64,000 nucleotides of DNA from the NCBI GenBank assembly GCA_028872015.1, contig JAGWLO010000002.1, forward strand, positions 1 through 64,000, read 5' to 3'. Below the pieces are notes generated by a model that did no database searches, was not told the origin of the DNA, and saw nothing but the letters and a program-made list of their open reading frames with translations. The stretch is from Burkholderiales bacterium (GTDB taxonomy: Bacteria > Pseudomonadota > Gammaproteobacteria > Burkholderiales > Burkholderiaceae_C). Numbering within the stretch: position 1 is the first letter of the stretch; every line of letters begins with the position of its first letter. The position numbers were made by a program, and so were the translations under genes. This document shows positions 35,584 to 46,039 of the stretch, one piece after another.

Positions 35584-35739
35584 CGGCAGCTGGACCTCGG
35601 CGCGTCAGGGGCAACCCGCTGGAGTGAAATTGTAGAGGCGGGCCGTGCCAAACTGGCGCTGCAGTCAGGGGCCCGTCAGTGCGGGCCCGCACCGTCCGTG
35701 CCACCGACGATGCCCCACCCGAACCCGCAGGAGACAGCC

Positions 35740-37716
35740 ATGAGCGCCGAACACGCCACCGAGTTGAAGACCCACCAACCGCCCGCCGCCCTGGTGGCTG
35801 CCGCCCGCGTCTCGGGCATGGCCGCGTATCGCGCGCTGGCTGCCGAGGCCGAGCGCGACCACGAGGCCTACTGGGCCCGCCTGGCGCGCGAGTTCCTGAG
35901 CTGGAAGCGGCCGTTCACGCAGGTGCTGGACAGCAGCCAGGCGCCGTTCTTCAAGTGGTTCGCCGACGGCACGCTGAACGTCTCGTACAACTGCCTGGAC
36001 CGCAACATCGAGCGCGGCCTGGGCGCCAAGACGGCGATCATCTTCGAGGCCGACGACGGCGCCGTCACGCGCGTCAGCTATGCCGAACTGCTGGCCACCG
36101 TGAGCCGGTTCGCGAACGCGTTGAAGGCGCGCGGCGTCAAGCGCGGCGACCGTGTCGTCATCTACATGAGCATGAGCGTGGAAGGCGTGGCCGCCATGCA
36201 GGCCTGCGCCCGCATCGGCGCCACGCACTCGGTGGTGTTCGGCGGCTTCTCCGCGCAGAGCCTGCGCGACCGCATCCACGACGCCGGCGCGGTGATGGTG
36301 ATCACCGCCGACGAGCAGGCACGCGGCGGCAAGGCGCTGCCGCTGAAGGCCATCGTCGACGAGGCGATCGCGCTCGGCGGCTGCGAGACGGTGGCCAACG
36401 TCATCGTCTACCGCCGCACCGGCGGCGCCATCGCCTGGCACCCCGCGCGCGACCGCTGGCTGCACGACGAACTGGCCGGTCAGGGCACGGTGTGCGAGCC
36501 CGAGTGGGTGGGCGCCGAGCACCCGCTGTTCCTGCTGTACACCAGCGGCAGCACGGGCAAGCCCAAGGGCGTGCAGCACAGCACCGGCGGCTACTTGCTG
36601 CACGCCGCGCTCACGACCGCCTGGACCTTCGACCTGAGGGACGACGACGTGTTCTGGTGCACCGCCGACATCGGCTGGGTCACCGGCCACAGCTACATCG
36701 CCTACGGCCCGCTGGCCCTGGGCGGCACCGAGATCGTGTTCGAGGGCGTGCCCACCTACCCCGACGCGGCGCGCTTCTGGAAGACGATCGAGAAACACAA
36801 GGTCAGCATCTTCTACACCGCGCCCACGGCCATCCGCAGCCTCATCAAGGCGGCCGAGGGCAACGACGCCGTGCATCCGAGGCACAGCGACCTGCGCAGC
36901 CTGCGCATCCTGGGCAGCGTGGGCGAGCCCATCAACCCGGCCGCCTGGGAGTGGTACTACGAGCACGTGGGCGGCGGCCGCTGCCCCATCGTCGACACCT
37001 TCTGGCAGACCGAGACCGGCGGCCACGTGATCACGCCGCTGCCGGGTGCCACGCCGATGGTCCCGGGCTCGTGCACGCTGCCGTTTCCGGGCATCGCGGC
37101 GGCCATCGTCGACGAGACCGGCGCCGACGTGCCCGACGGCAGCGGGGGCATCCTCGTCATCAAGAAGCCCTGGCCCAGCATGATCCGCACCATCTGGGGC
37201 GACCCCGAGCGCTTCAAGAAGAGCTACTACCCGCCCGAGCTGAAGGGCTACTACCTGGCCGGCGACGGCGCCATCCGCGACAAGGCCACGGGCTACTTCA
37301 CCATCACCGGCCGCATCGACGACGTGCTCAACGTCAGCGGCCACCGCATGGGCACGATGGAGATCGAGAGCGCGCTGGTGAGCTGCACCGAGCTCGTGGC
37401 CGAGGCCGCCGTGGTGGGGCGGCCCGACGAAACCACGGGCGAGGCGATCTGCGCCTTCGTCGTGCTCAAGGGCAGCCGACCCAGCGGCGACGAGGCCAAG
37501 GCCATCGCCAGGCGACTGCGCGACTGGGTGGGCAAGGAGATCGGCCCGATCGCCAAGCCCAAGGACATCCGCTTCGGCGACAACCTGCCCAAGACCCGCA
37601 GCGGCAAGATCATGCGCCGGCTGCTGCGCAGCATCGCCAAGGGCGAGGCGATCACGCAGGACACCAGCACGCTGGAGAACCCGGCCATCCTGGAGCAGCT
37701 CGCCCAGACCAACTGA
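35740..37716 (+). CDS. acs: Acetyl-CoA synthetase (AMP-forming)
   Basis: [73 protein letters not shown]. Confidence 0.93.
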   Translation: MSAEHATELKTHQPPAALVAAARVSGMAAYRALAAEAERDHEAYWARLAREFLSWKRPFTQVLDSSQAPFFKWFADGTLNVSYNCLDRNIERGLGAKTAIIFEADDGAVTRVSYAELLATVSRFANALKARGVKRGDRVVIYMSMSVEGVAAMQACARIGATHSVVFGGFSAQSLRDRIHDAGAVMVITADEQARGGKALPLKAIVDEAIALGGCETVANVIVYRRTGGAIAWHPARDRWLHDELAGQGTVCEPEWVGAEHPLFLLYTSGSTGKPKGVQHSTGGYLLHAALTTAWTFDLRDDDVFWCTADIGWVTGHSYIAYGPLALGGTEIVFEGVPTYPDAARFWKTIEKHKVSIFYTAPTAIRSLIKAAEGNDAVHPRHSDLRSLRILGSVGEPINPAAWEWYYEHVGGGRCPIVDTFWQTETGGHVITPLPGATPMVPGSCTLPFPGIAAAIVDETGADVPDGSGGILVIKKPWPSMIRTIWGDPERFKKSYYPPELKGYYLAGDGAIRDKATGYFTITGRIDDVLNVSGHRMGTMEIESALVSCTELVAEAAVVGRPDETTGEAICAFVVLKGSRPSGDEAKAIARRLRDWVGKEIGPIAKPKDIRFGDNLPKTRSGKIMRRLLRSIAKGEAITQDTSTLENPAILEQLAQTN

Positions 37717-37817
37717 GCCGCCGTGCGGGCGCTGGCCGGGATGCAGCCGATCCGGCGATTGGGTCACGCCCGCGCGCGGCCGGGGTGGACTACAGTGGCC
37801 GGGAGGAGGGCGACACC

Positions 37818-38177
37818 ATGCCCCTGGTCATACTCGGAACGCTGCTGCTGGTGGCCAAGCTGGCGGAGCTGGGCCCGTTCGCGAACCTTGCCTGGTGGTG
37901 GGTGCTGGCGCCCTTCGGCCTGGCGGTGCTGTGGTGGGAGTTCGCCGATTCCAGCGGCTGGACGCAGCGCCGCGCGATGAACAAGATGGACGAGCGCAAG
38001 CGCGAGCGCCGCGACGCCGCGATGCAGGCGCTGGGGCTGGACCACCGGCGCGAGCGCCTGGCCACGCGTTCGCGCCGCGACGCCGCGCGCCGCACCTCGG
38101 GCGACGAGCCCAAGGTGAACGCCGGGGCCGGCGCCCCGGCCCCGGCCGCCGAGTCGCGCCGCGATCCGCGCCAGTAG
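37818..38177 (+). CDS. TIGR04438-like small Trp-rich protein
   Basis: [65 protein letters not shown]. Confidence 0.78.
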   Translation: MPLVILGTLLLVAKLAELGPFANLAWWWVLAPFGLAVLWWEFADSSGWTQRRAMNKMDERKRERRDAAMQALGLDHRRERLATRSRRDAARRTSGDEPKVNAGAGAPAPAAESRRDPRQ

Positions 38178-38242
38178 CCCGCCGATCGCGCGCCTGTTCG
38201 CGCCCCTGGCGCGCTGCCGTGCCGGCCCGCCCGGCCGGCGCT

Positions 38243-39919
38243 TCAGTCGCGGTCGAGCACCGCGCCCGTGCTGGCGCTGGAGGCCAGGCGCCCGAACTTG
38301 CCCAGCACGCCGCGCGTGTAGCGCAGCGCCGGTGCCTGCCAGGCGGTGCGGCGGCGCGCGATCTCGGACTCGTCCACCTCCAGCTGCAGCAGCAGGCGGT
38401 GGGCGTCGATGGTGATGCGGTCGCCCTCGTGCACCAGCGCGATCAGGCCGCCGGCATGGGCCTCGGGCGCCACGTGGCCCACCACCATGCCCCAGGTGCC
38501 GCCCGAGAAGCGGCCGTCGGTGATGAGCCCCACGCTCTCGCCCAGGCCCTGGCCGATGAGGGCGCTGGTGGGAGCCAGCATCTCGGGCATGCCCGGGCCG
38601 CCCTGGGGGCCGAGGTAGCGCAGCACCATCACGTCGCCGGCCCTGATCTTGCCGTCCATGATGGCGGCCAGCGCGCTCTGCTCGTCGTCGAACACGCGCG
38701 CCGGGCCCGTCATCACCGGATTCTTCAGGCCCGAGATCTTGGCCACGCAGCCCTCGGTGGCGAGGTTGCCTTTGAGGATCGCGAGGTGGCCCTCGGCGTA
38801 GACCGGGGCGGTCACGGGGCGAATCACCTGCTGGTCGCGGCGCAGCGGCGGCACGTCCTGCAGGTTCTCGGCCACTGTCTTGCCGGTGATGGTGATGCAG
38901 TCCCCGTGCAGCAAGCCCGCGCCCAGCAGTTCCTTCATCACGGACGGGATGCCGCCGGCACGGTGCAGGTCGATCGCCAGGTACTGGCCGCTGGGCTTGA
39001 GGTCGCACAGCACCGGCACGCGGCGGCGCAGGCGCTCGAAGTCCTCGATCGTCCAGTCGACCCCGGCGGCGTGCGTGATGGCCAGAAAGTGCAGCACCGC
39101 GTTCGTGCTGCCGCCGGTGGCCATGACCACGGCCACGGCGTTCTCGATGCTCTGGCGGGTGACGATGTCGCGCGGCTTCAGGTCGGCCTTGACGGCCTCG
39201 ACCAGCGCCCGCGCCGCCGCCCGCGTGTGCTCGACGATGGCGTCCTCGACGTTGGCCATCGTGCTGGCGTAGGGCAGGCTCATGCCCAGGGCCTCGAAGG
39301 CCGAGCTCATGGTGTTGGCGGTGTACATGCCGCCGCACGAGCCGCTGCCGGGGATGGCCCGGCGCTCGATCTGGCAGAAGTCTTCCTCGCTCATCTTGCC
39401 GGCGCTGAACTGCCCCACGGCCTCGAACACGCTGACGATGTTCAGGTCCTGGCCCTTGTAGTGGCCGGGCAGGATGGTGCCGCCGTAGACATAGATGGCC
39501 GGCACGTTGGCGCGCAGCATGCCCATCATGCCGCCGGGCATGTTCTTGTCGCAGCCGCCGAGCACCAGCACGCCGTCCATCCACTGGCCGCCGACGCAGG
39601 TCTCCACGCAGTCGGCGATGACCTCGCGCGAGACCAGGCTGTACTTCATGCCCTCGGTGCCCATGGCCATGCCGTCGCTGATGGTGGGCGTGCCGAAGAT
39701 CTGCGGGTTGGCGCCGGCTTCCTTCAGGGCCGCTACCGCGGCATCGGCCAGCCGCTGCAGACCCGAGTTGCACGGCGTGATGGTGCTGTGGCCGTTGGCC
39801 ACGCCGACCATGGGCTTGGCGAAGTCGGCCTCGGTATAGCCCATCGCGTAGTACATGCTGCGGTTGGGGGCGCGGGCCACGCCTTCGGTGATGTTCCTCG
39901 AGCGGCGGTTGAAGCTCAT
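38243..39919 (-). CDS. ilvD: Dihydroxy-acid dehydratase
   Basis: [97 protein letters not shown]. Confidence 0.95.
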   Translation of the reverse strand: MSFNRRSRNITEGVARAPNRSMYYAMGYTEADFAKPMVGVANGHSTITPCNSGLQRLADAAVAALKEAGANPQIFGTPTISDGMAMGTEGMKYSLVSREVIADCVETCVGGQWMDGVLVLGGCDKNMPGGMMGMLRANVPAIYVYGGTILPGHYKGQDLNIVSVFEAVGQFSAGKMSEEDFCQIERRAIPGSGSCGGMYTANTMSSAFEALGMSLPYASTMANVEDAIVEHTRAAARALVEAVKADLKPRDIVTRQSIENAVAVVMATGGSTNAVLHFLAITHAAGVDWTIEDFERLRRRVPVLCDLKPSGQYLAIDLHRAGGIPSVMKELLGAGLLHGDCITITGKTVAENLQDVPPLRRDQQVIRPVTAPVYAEGHLAILKGNLATEGCVAKISGLKNPVMTGPARVFDDEQSALAAIMDGKIRAGDVMVLRYLGPQGGPGMPEMLAPTSALIGQGLGESVGLITDGRFSGGTWGMVVGHVAPEAHAGGLIALVHEGDRITIDAHRLLLQLEVDESEIARRRTAWQAPALRYTRGVLGKFGRLASSASTGAVLDRD

Positions 39920-40000
39920 GCGACGGTCTCCGTGATCGGGCTGCGAGTTTATCGGCCGCCCGGGCGTGGACAATCATGGCTGTCCTCAGGAGCCCCTCCG

Positions 40001-40813
40001 ATGCTCGTGCATCCCCAGTTCAACCCGGTGGCGCTGTCCATCGGGCCCTTGCAGATCCACTGGTACGGCCTGACCTACCTGGCCGGCTTCCTGCTCTTCC
40101 TGTACCTGGGCGGCCGCCGCGTGCGGCTGCCGCAGTTCGCCGCCGCGGGCTGGACGCGGCGCGACGTCGAAGACATCCTGTTCCTGGGCGTGCTCGGCGT
40201 GGTGCTGGGCGGGCGGCTGGGCTACGTGCTGTTCTACAAGCCGGCCGAGTACTTCGCGCACCCGGCCGAGATCTTCATGGTCTGGCAGGGCGGCATGTCG
40301 TTCCACGGCGGGCTGCTGGGCGTGATGGCGGCGATGACGTGGTTCGCGCGCTCGCGCGGCCGGCCCTTCCTGCAGGTGATGGACGTGGTGGCACCCTGCG
40401 TGCCCACCGGCCTGGCGGCGGGCCGCATCGGCAACTTCATCAACGGCGAGCTCTGGGGCCGGCCGGCCGACCCCTCGCTGCCCTGGGCGATGGTGTTCCC
40501 CGAGAGCGGCAGCCTGGTGCCCAGGCACCCGTCCGAGATCTACGAGTTCTTGCTCGAGGGCGTGCTGCTGTTCGTGCTGCTGTGGTGGTACGGCCAGAAG
40601 GAGCGCGCGCGCGGCCAGGTGGCGGCGGCCTTCCTGGTGGGCTACGGCGTGCTGCGCTTCATCGCCGAGTACTTCCGCGAGCCCGACAGTTTCCTGGGCC
40701 TGCTCGGCCTGGGTCTGAGCATGGGGCAGTGGCTGTGCCTGCCGATGATCGCGGCCGGCGTGGCCCTGTGGCTGTGGTGCGGGCGCCATCCGGCAGGCCG
40801 GGCCGGCGCATGA
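40001..40813 (+). CDS. lgt: Prolipoprotein diacylglyceryl transferase
   Basis: [71 protein letters not shown]. Confidence 0.95.
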   Translation: MLVHPQFNPVALSIGPLQIHWYGLTYLAGFLLFLYLGGRRVRLPQFAAAGWTRRDVEDILFLGVLGVVLGGRLGYVLFYKPAEYFAHPAEIFMVWQGGMSFHGGLLGVMAAMTWFARSRGRPFLQVMDVVAPCVPTGLAAGRIGNFINGELWGRPADPSLPWAMVFPESGSLVPRHPSEIYEFLLEGVLLFVLLWWYGQKERARGQVAAAFLVGYGVLRFIAEYFREPDSFLGLLGLGLSMGQWLCLPMIAAGVALWLWCGRHPAGRAGA

Positions 40814-41517
40814 GGCAGGTCTTTCTGGACACCGAAACCACGGGGCTCAGCGCCGAGGGCGGCGACCGCATCGTCGAGATCGGCTGCATCGAGCTCGTGG
40901 ATCGCCGCTACAGCGGACGCCGGCTGCACCACTACGTCAACCCGCAGCGGGCCAGCCACCCCGACGCCCTGCGCGTGCACGGCATCACCGAGGCGTTCCT
41001 GGCCGACAAGCCGCTGTTCGCCGCCATCGCCGACGAGTTGCTGGACTTCGTCGACGGTGCGGAGGTGGTCATCCACAACGCCGCCTTCGACCTCGGCTTC
41101 CTGGATGCCGAGCTGGCCCGCCTGGGCCGGCCGCCGCTGGCGCGCCGCGCCGCGCGGGTGACCGACAGCCTGGCGCTGGCGCGCGAGTCGTTTCCGGGCA
41201 AGAGCAATTCGCTCGATGCCCTGTGCAAGCGCCTGGAGGTGGACAACCGCGGCCGCGAACTGCACGGCGCATTGCTCGACGCCGGGCTGCTGGCCGAGGT
41301 GTACCTGCGCCTGACGCGCGGCCAGGGGGCGCTGGTGATCGAGGCCGGCGACGGCCGGCGGGGCCCGCAGCTCGACCAGCCGGCCGACCTGCGCCAGTTC
41401 GTGCTGCCCGTGCTGCCGGCCAGCGCCGACGAGGCTGCGGCGCACGAGGCCGTGCTGGCCGACATCGACCGCGCCAGCCGCGGCGCGACCGTCTGGCGCC
41501 GCCTGGCCATGCCCTGA
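40810..41517 (+). CDS. dnaQ: DNA polymerase III epsilon subunit (DnaQ)
   Basis: [25 protein letters not shown] (Exo I), [31 protein letters not shown]. Confidence 0.9.
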   Translation: MRQVFLDTETTGLSAEGGDRIVEIGCIELVDRRYSGRRLHHYVNPQRASHPDALRVHGITEAFLADKPLFAAIADELLDFVDGAEVVIHNAAFDLGFLDAELARLGRPPLARRAARVTDSLALARESFPGKSNSLDALCKRLEVDNRGRELHGALLDAGLLAEVYLRLTRGQGALVIEAGDGRRGPQLDQPADLRQFVLPVLPASADEAAAHEAVLADIDRASRGATVWRRLAMP

Positions 41518-41560
41518 AGCCATGGCATAATTTTGGGCTTCCGGTCCGGCAACGGAATCC

Positions 41561-41635
41561 GGGCGGTTAGCTCAGCGGTAGAGCACTGCCTTCACACGGC
41601 AGGGGTCGCAGGTTCGAACCCTGCACCGCCCACCA
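41561..41635 (+). tRNA. tRNA-Val (anticodon CAC)
   Basis: Cloverleaf by eye: acceptor GGGCGGT/ACCGCCC, anticodon stem CTGCC-TTCACAC-GGCAG (anticodon CAC), T-arm GCAGG-TTCGAAC-CCTGC, encoded CCA. Confidence 0.96.
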
Positions 41636-41668
41636 GCCTGCGCTCGACCTTCCTGCCACTTCGTCACG

Positions 41669-42343
41669 TCAGGCAGCGTGCGGCGGCGACTGCAGCGTCC
41701 GCTCCAGCCTGGTCACCAGGGCCTGGCGCGCGATGTCGGCGTGGCGGGCCGAGAGTTCGGCGGCGGCCGGGCCGTCGCCAGCGCGGATGGCCGCGCGGAT
41801 CGCTTCGTGCTCGTCCCAGATCCCCTCGCGGCTGCCGCTGTGCAGCAGCACCGCGCCCATCACACGGCGCAGGTGGATCCAGTGCAGCTGGGTGCTGGCG
41901 ACGATGTAAGGGTTGCCGCTGGCCTGGTAGATGGCGCCGTGGAAGGCGGTGTCGGCCTCGATCATCGCGCGCACGTCGGTGCCGGCGGCGGCGCGGCGGC
42001 CCGCGGCGACCAGCGCGGCCGGGATGTCGGCGCGGCGCTCGGCCGCCAGCTGCGCAGCCAGCGCGTCGAGCGCGCCGCGCACCTGGTAGAGCTGGCCGAT
42101 GCGGTGCGGCTGCAGCGGCGTGACCAGCAGGCCGCGCCCCGGCGCGTCCTCGAGCAGCCCGTCCTTCTTCAGCAGCCGCAGCGCCTGCAGCACCGGCGAG
42201 CGCGAGACGTTCAACTGCTCGGCCAGGTCTTCCTGCGTCACGCGCGCACCCGGGGCCAGGGTGCCGTCGCTGATGGCGTCGAGCAGCGTGCGGTAGACCG
42301 CATCGACGTAGTCGGTGCGGGCGGGGACTTTGGCCAGGCTCAT
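41669..42343 (-). CDS. GntR family transcriptional regulator, FCD domain
   Basis: wHTH VTQEDLAEQLNVSRSPVLQALRLLKKDGLLED with FCD-type helical domain. Confidence 0.92.
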   Translation of the reverse strand: MSLAKVPARTDYVDAVYRTLLDAISDGTLAPGARVTQEDLAEQLNVSRSPVLQALRLLKKDGLLEDAPGRGLLVTPLQPHRIGQLYQVRGALDALAAQLAAERRADIPAALVAAGRRAAAGTDVRAMIEADTAFHGAIYQASGNPYIVASTQLHWIHLRRVMGAVLLHSGSREGIWDEHEAIRAAIRAGDGPAAAELSARHADIARQALVTRLERTLQSPPHAA

Positions 42344-42399
42344 CGCAGTACCTTCGTGTTTCGCATGCCGGGATGCGTCCTTGGGGCGGCCCGGCGGGA

Positions 42400-42465
42400 T
42401 CATGGCGCGCTCATGGCGCGCTCATGGCGCCCTCGTGGCGCCCTCGTGGTGCCCTCGTGGTGCCC
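42400..42465. repeat. 11-bp tandem repeat, 6 units (TCATGGCGCGC -> TCGTGGTGCCC)
   Basis: Units read directly: tcatggcgcgc, tcatggcgcgc, tcatggcgccc, tcgtggcgccc, tcgtggtgccc, tcgtggtgccc. Confidence 0.95.
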
Positions 42466-42474
42466 TCCCGCGGG

Positions 42475-43287
42475 TCACTCGAACATGTCGGGCTGCGTCG
42501 CGGCCAGGTGGTCGTAGATGGGCTGGAAGTGCAGCCAGCCGATGTACTCCGAGCCCACATGCTGGCGGCTGTAGCGCGAGCGCTCGGGCGACACCAGCGC
42601 CGGCTTGTGGCCGCTGGCCTCGACGAGCAATTGCTGGCGACAGCAACGCTCGAGCGCGATGAACCAGAAGGCCGCCGCCTCGATGCTGTGGCGGCTGGCC
42701 GTGAGCAGGCCGTGGTTCTGGTGGATGGCGGCCTTCACGCCCTTGAACCAGTCGCACACCGCCATGCCGGCGCGCTCTTCCACCGCCACCTGGCCGGCCT
42801 CGTCCTTGATGACCACGTGGTCCTCGAAGAACGCCGCGGCGTCCTGCGAGATCGGCTCCAGCGGTCGGCCCAGGGCGGCGAAGGCCGTGCCGTACACCGT
42901 GTGCGCGTGGCACATCGACAGGATGTCGGGATGCGCCTCGTGCACCGCGGCGTGCAGCACGAAGCCGGCACGGTTGATGGCGTGCCGCCCCTGGACGACG
43001 CGGCCCTGGTGGTTGGCCAGGATGAGGTTGGAGACCCGCACCTGCGCGAAGTGCACGCACATCGGGTTGGTCCAGTACAGCTCGGGGTGCTCGGGGTCGC
43101 GGATCGTCAGGTGGCCGGCGAAGCCGTAGTCGAAGCCTTCCTGCGCGAACGCGCGGCAGGCCGCCACCAGGCGCTGCTGCCGGTGCAGCCGCTCGGCGGC
43201 GAGGCTGTCGAACTGCGGCACCTCGGGGTAGATCAGCCCGGGCTGCGTGGGCTGGTAGATCGAGTGGTTCTTCACTGGGTCGAGCAT
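42475..43287 (-). CDS. Class II aldolase/adducin family protein
   Basis: FDYGFAGHLTIRDPEHPELYWTNP, HPDILSMCHAHTVYGTAFAALG, IHQNHGLLTAS. Confidence 0.9.
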   Translation of the reverse strand: MLDPVKNHSIYQPTQPGLIYPEVPQFDSLAAERLHRQQRLVAACRAFAQEGFDYGFAGHLTIRDPEHPELYWTNPMCVHFAQVRVSNLILANHQGRVVQGRHAINRAGFVLHAAVHEAHPDILSMCHAHTVYGTAFAALGRPLEPISQDAAAFFEDHVVIKDEAGQVAVEERAGMAVCDWFKGVKAAIHQNHGLLTASRHSIEAAAFWFIALERCCRQQLLVEASGHKPALVSPERSRYSRQHVGSEYIGWLHFQPIYDHLAATQPDMFE

Positions 43288-43311
43288 GGTGGGTCTTCCG
43301 TCCGTGCAGGG

Positions 43312-44307
43312 TCACAGGTCGAGCACGAGCAGCGGGCTGCGCGAGCGCGAGACGCAGGGTGTCATGCAGCGCCGGTGCTCGTCGTCGCTGAGGATGTAGT
43401 CGTTGTGTTCCACCTCGCCTTCGAGGTAGTCGGTCTTGCAGGAGCCGCACAGGCCCGACAGGCACGAGGTGGGTACGCGCAGGCCGGCCAGCTCGATGGC
43501 GCGCACGATGGTCTGCTCGGGCTCGACCCGCAGGCGGATGCCGCGCCGCGCCAGCAGCACCTCGAAGCCGCCGGTGGGCGTGGCCGGTACCGCCGCCGTG
43601 GCGGGCGGCTTGAAGTGCTCGAAGTGCACGCTGCCGGCGGGCCAGTGGCGGCTGGCGTCGGCGCAGGCCTGCATGAAGCCGGCCGGGCCGCAGTAGTACA
43701 GGTGCGTGCCGGCTGCCGGGTGCGCCAGCAGGGCCGTGATGTCCAGGCCCTGCGACGGATCGCCGCCATCGCAATGCGCATGCAGGCGGCCGGCCGGCAC
43801 GAAGGCGCGCAGCTCGGTGGCGAAGGCCGCGTGGCGCGGGCTGCGCACGCAGTGGTGGAGTTCGAACGAAGCGCCCTGCGCCGCCAGCGCGTGGGCCATC
43901 GCCTTCAAGGGCGTGATGCCGATGCCGCCGCCCAGCAGCACGGTGTGGGCGGCGCCGGGCACGAGCGCGAAGGCGTTGCGCGGCATGCTCACCGGCAGGA
44001 AGTCGCCCACGCGCACCTGCTCGTGCAGCGTGCGCGATCCGCCGCGGCCCTCGGTCTCGCGCAGCACGCCCAGCAGCCAGTGCGTGCGCTCGTGCGGGTC
44101 GCCGGCCAGCGAGTACGAGCGCACGAGCCCGCCGGGCAGGTGCACGTCGACATGCGCGCCCGCCGCAAAGCCGGGCAGCGGCGTGCCATCGGCGCTGGCC
44201 AGCTCGAAGGCGTGCGTGCGCTCGGCCAGCAGTCGGATCGCGCGCACCTGCAGGCGCAGCAGGTCGTGCGCGCCGGCATCGGCGCCTGCGCTCGTCGGGG
44301 CGTTCAT
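43312..44307 (-). CDS. PDR/VanB-type ferredoxin oxidoreductase (Rieske oxygenase reductase)
   Basis: VRSYSLAGDP, LLGGGIGITPLKAMAHAL, YYCGPAGFM, 2Fe-2S VPTSCLSGLCGSCKTDYLEGEVEHNDYILSDDEH. Confidence 0.92.
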   Translation of the reverse strand: MNAPTSAGADAGAHDLLRLQVRAIRLLAERTHAFELASADGTPLPGFAAGAHVDVHLPGGLVRSYSLAGDPHERTHWLLGVLRETEGRGGSRTLHEQVRVGDFLPVSMPRNAFALVPGAAHTVLLGGGIGITPLKAMAHALAAQGASFELHHCVRSPRHAAFATELRAFVPAGRLHAHCDGGDPSQGLDITALLAHPAAGTHLYYCGPAGFMQACADASRHWPAGSVHFEHFKPPATAAVPATPTGGFEVLLARRGIRLRVEPEQTIVRAIELAGLRVPTSCLSGLCGSCKTDYLEGEVEHNDYILSDDEHRRCMTPCVSRSRSPLLVLDL

Positions 44308-45845
44308 GCCAGCCGCCGTGCCAGCACGTCCTGCTGCAGGGCCTCCATGCGCAGGCTGACGAAGGCCTGGCGTGCGCTGCCCTTCAGGGGCTCGGCCTCG
44401 GTGAGGATGGCCACCACCTGACGCGCGAGGTGCCGGCGCAACGCCACCTCTTCCTCGGTGGTGCGGCCCAGCGGCAGGTCGAACACATTGCCCGAGCAGT
44501 AGCTGGCGGGCGCACCGGCGTTGTCGCGCAGCCACTGCGCAAACGCCGCCGGTGCAGCGCGCGGGTTGCTGCCGCGCACGGCGTCGCGCAGCAGCTTGCG
44601 GAACATGTACACGCCGGCGTCGAACTTGGTGGGGTTCTCCAGCGCGTGCACGGCGATCGGGCGCTGGCTGGTGATGGCCTCGTAGTCGCCCGGGGCGCGC
44701 TGGCAGGCCTTGTAGTTGGCACGGGCACGCGGGTCGGCCGGGATCGGCGGCATGTCCTCGAGCTTGTACTGGCCGAAGCGCTCGGGACGGCGCATCGCCA
44801 CCTGGCCTTCGAGGAAGTCGATGGTCTCGTAGCCCACCAGGCCCTTGTCGCCGACGCCGCGCGTGTCGATGCCCGGGCCCATGACGCGCCAGCCCAGCAT
44901 CTTGGCGTTGTGGTCGTCCACCGGCACGGTCCAGCGGATCATGTGGAAGCGGCTGAACAGCTTCTTGCGCTTGCCGTCCTCGGAGGTGTAGGCGTGCAGG
45001 CTCAGGTTGGGCAGCACCTGGTGCTGCACGCGGATGAACATGTGCCCGTCGTCGGCGCGGCGCGCGCCGGCGCAGGCCAGGCTGCGGCCGCCCTGCACGG
45101 GCACGAAGTGCATGTCCGGCGGCACCTCCATCGAGGCCGCACCCACCTCGTCGAAGGTGGTGCCCTGGTAGTGCTCGCCCGTCACCTGGCGCTTGGCGTG
45201 CAGCGCCATGGTGTGGAAGTTGTCGGCCGCGTTGTCCTGCACCTGCAGCCAGTTGCAGTGCTGGAAGTTGCTGTAGGGCACGAGCTCGTCGCCCTCGGCC
45301 ACGGTGAAGTTGCCTTCCCATTCGGGGAACGGCGGCTCCTCGTCCGGCGGCCCCATGTAGGCGAACACCAGGCCGTGGCGCTCGAAGGCCTTGTAGGCGC
45401 CCTGGCGGATCGAGCAACGGTAGCGCTCGCCTTCGGCCTCCTCGCCCGCGGGGAAGGGCACGCGCAGGCAGGTGCCGTCGATGTCGAACTGCATGCCGTG
45501 GTAGCAGCACGAGATGCCGTGCTGCTCGATCTTGCCGTACTCGAGCGAGGCGCCGCGGTGCACGCAATGCGCATGCAGCACACCGACCCGGCCGCTGCCG
45601 TCGCGGAAGGCCACCAGCTCTTCGCCCAGGATCTTCAGGTAGCGCGGCGTGTCGGTCAGCTCCATCGCCATGCACACCGGGTGCCAGAAGCGGCGCATGT
45701 ACTCGCCCAGCGGCGTGCCGGGGCCGGTCTCGGTGAGCTCGGGGTCGTGGCCGGGCACGCGGTTGCTGAAGTAGCCGCCGTAGGGCACGAGCCTGTTCTG
45801 GACGGCTGAATCGGGCAGCGGGGCGTTCTGGTCGCGGGTGTTCAT
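44304..45845 (-). CDS. Rieske-type aromatic ring-hydroxylating oxygenase large subunit
   Basis: Rieske HAHCVHRGASLEYGKIEQHGISCCYHGMQFD, HCNWLQVQDNAADNFHTMALH mononuclear Fe site; phthalate 4,5-dioxygenase-like length. Confidence 0.9.
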   Translation of the reverse strand: MNTRDQNAPLPDSAVQNRLVPYGGYFSNRVPGHDPELTETGPGTPLGEYMRRFWHPVCMAMELTDTPRYLKILGEELVAFRDGSGRVGVLHAHCVHRGASLEYGKIEQHGISCCYHGMQFDIDGTCLRVPFPAGEEAEGERYRCSIRQGAYKAFERHGLVFAYMGPPDEEPPFPEWEGNFTVAEGDELVPYSNFQHCNWLQVQDNAADNFHTMALHAKRQVTGEHYQGTTFDEVGAASMEVPPDMHFVPVQGGRSLACAGARRADDGHMFIRVQHQVLPNLSLHAYTSEDGKRKKLFSRFHMIRWTVPVDDHNAKMLGWRVMGPGIDTRGVGDKGLVGYETIDFLEGQVAMRRPERFGQYKLEDMPPIPADPRARANYKACQRAPGDYEAITSQRPIAVHALENPTKFDAGVYMFRKLLRDAVRGSNPRAAPAAFAQWLRDNAGAPASYCSGNVFDLPLGRTTEEEVALRRHLARQVVAILTEAEPLKGSARQAFVSLRMEALQQDVLARRLA

Positions 45846-45867
45846 CGGCGTCCGGGAATGGTTGAAC

Positions 45868-45879
45868 TCTGTATACAGA
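45868..45879. promoter_or_regulatory. Candidate GntR/FCD operator for the Rieske operon (TCTGTATACAGA)
   Basis: 12-bp perfect palindrome, 22 bp upstream of the oxygenase start codon. Confidence 0.6.
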
Positions 45880-46039
45880 ATACTTCGGCAAGGATTCGGG
45901 TGCAAGCAAACCTCGGACAGGCGCAGGGTGACCGGCAACCCTCGCGGATGGACAGTCTCGCCCGGCGTGCGGCAAAGTGCGCAAGTCCGCGCCGGCCCCG
46001 ACACCCCCACGCACCGAGCGCCCTGCGCCCGCCTGAACG

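Noticed and set aside
41561-41635. tRNA-Val as attachment site of an integrated island carrying the Rieske operon
   Set aside because: No integrase and no second copy of the tRNA 3' end was noticed in the window
42400-42465. CRISPR array interpretation of the 11-bp repeats
   Set aside because: Repeats are directly contiguous with no spacers, far too short, and no cas genes nearby
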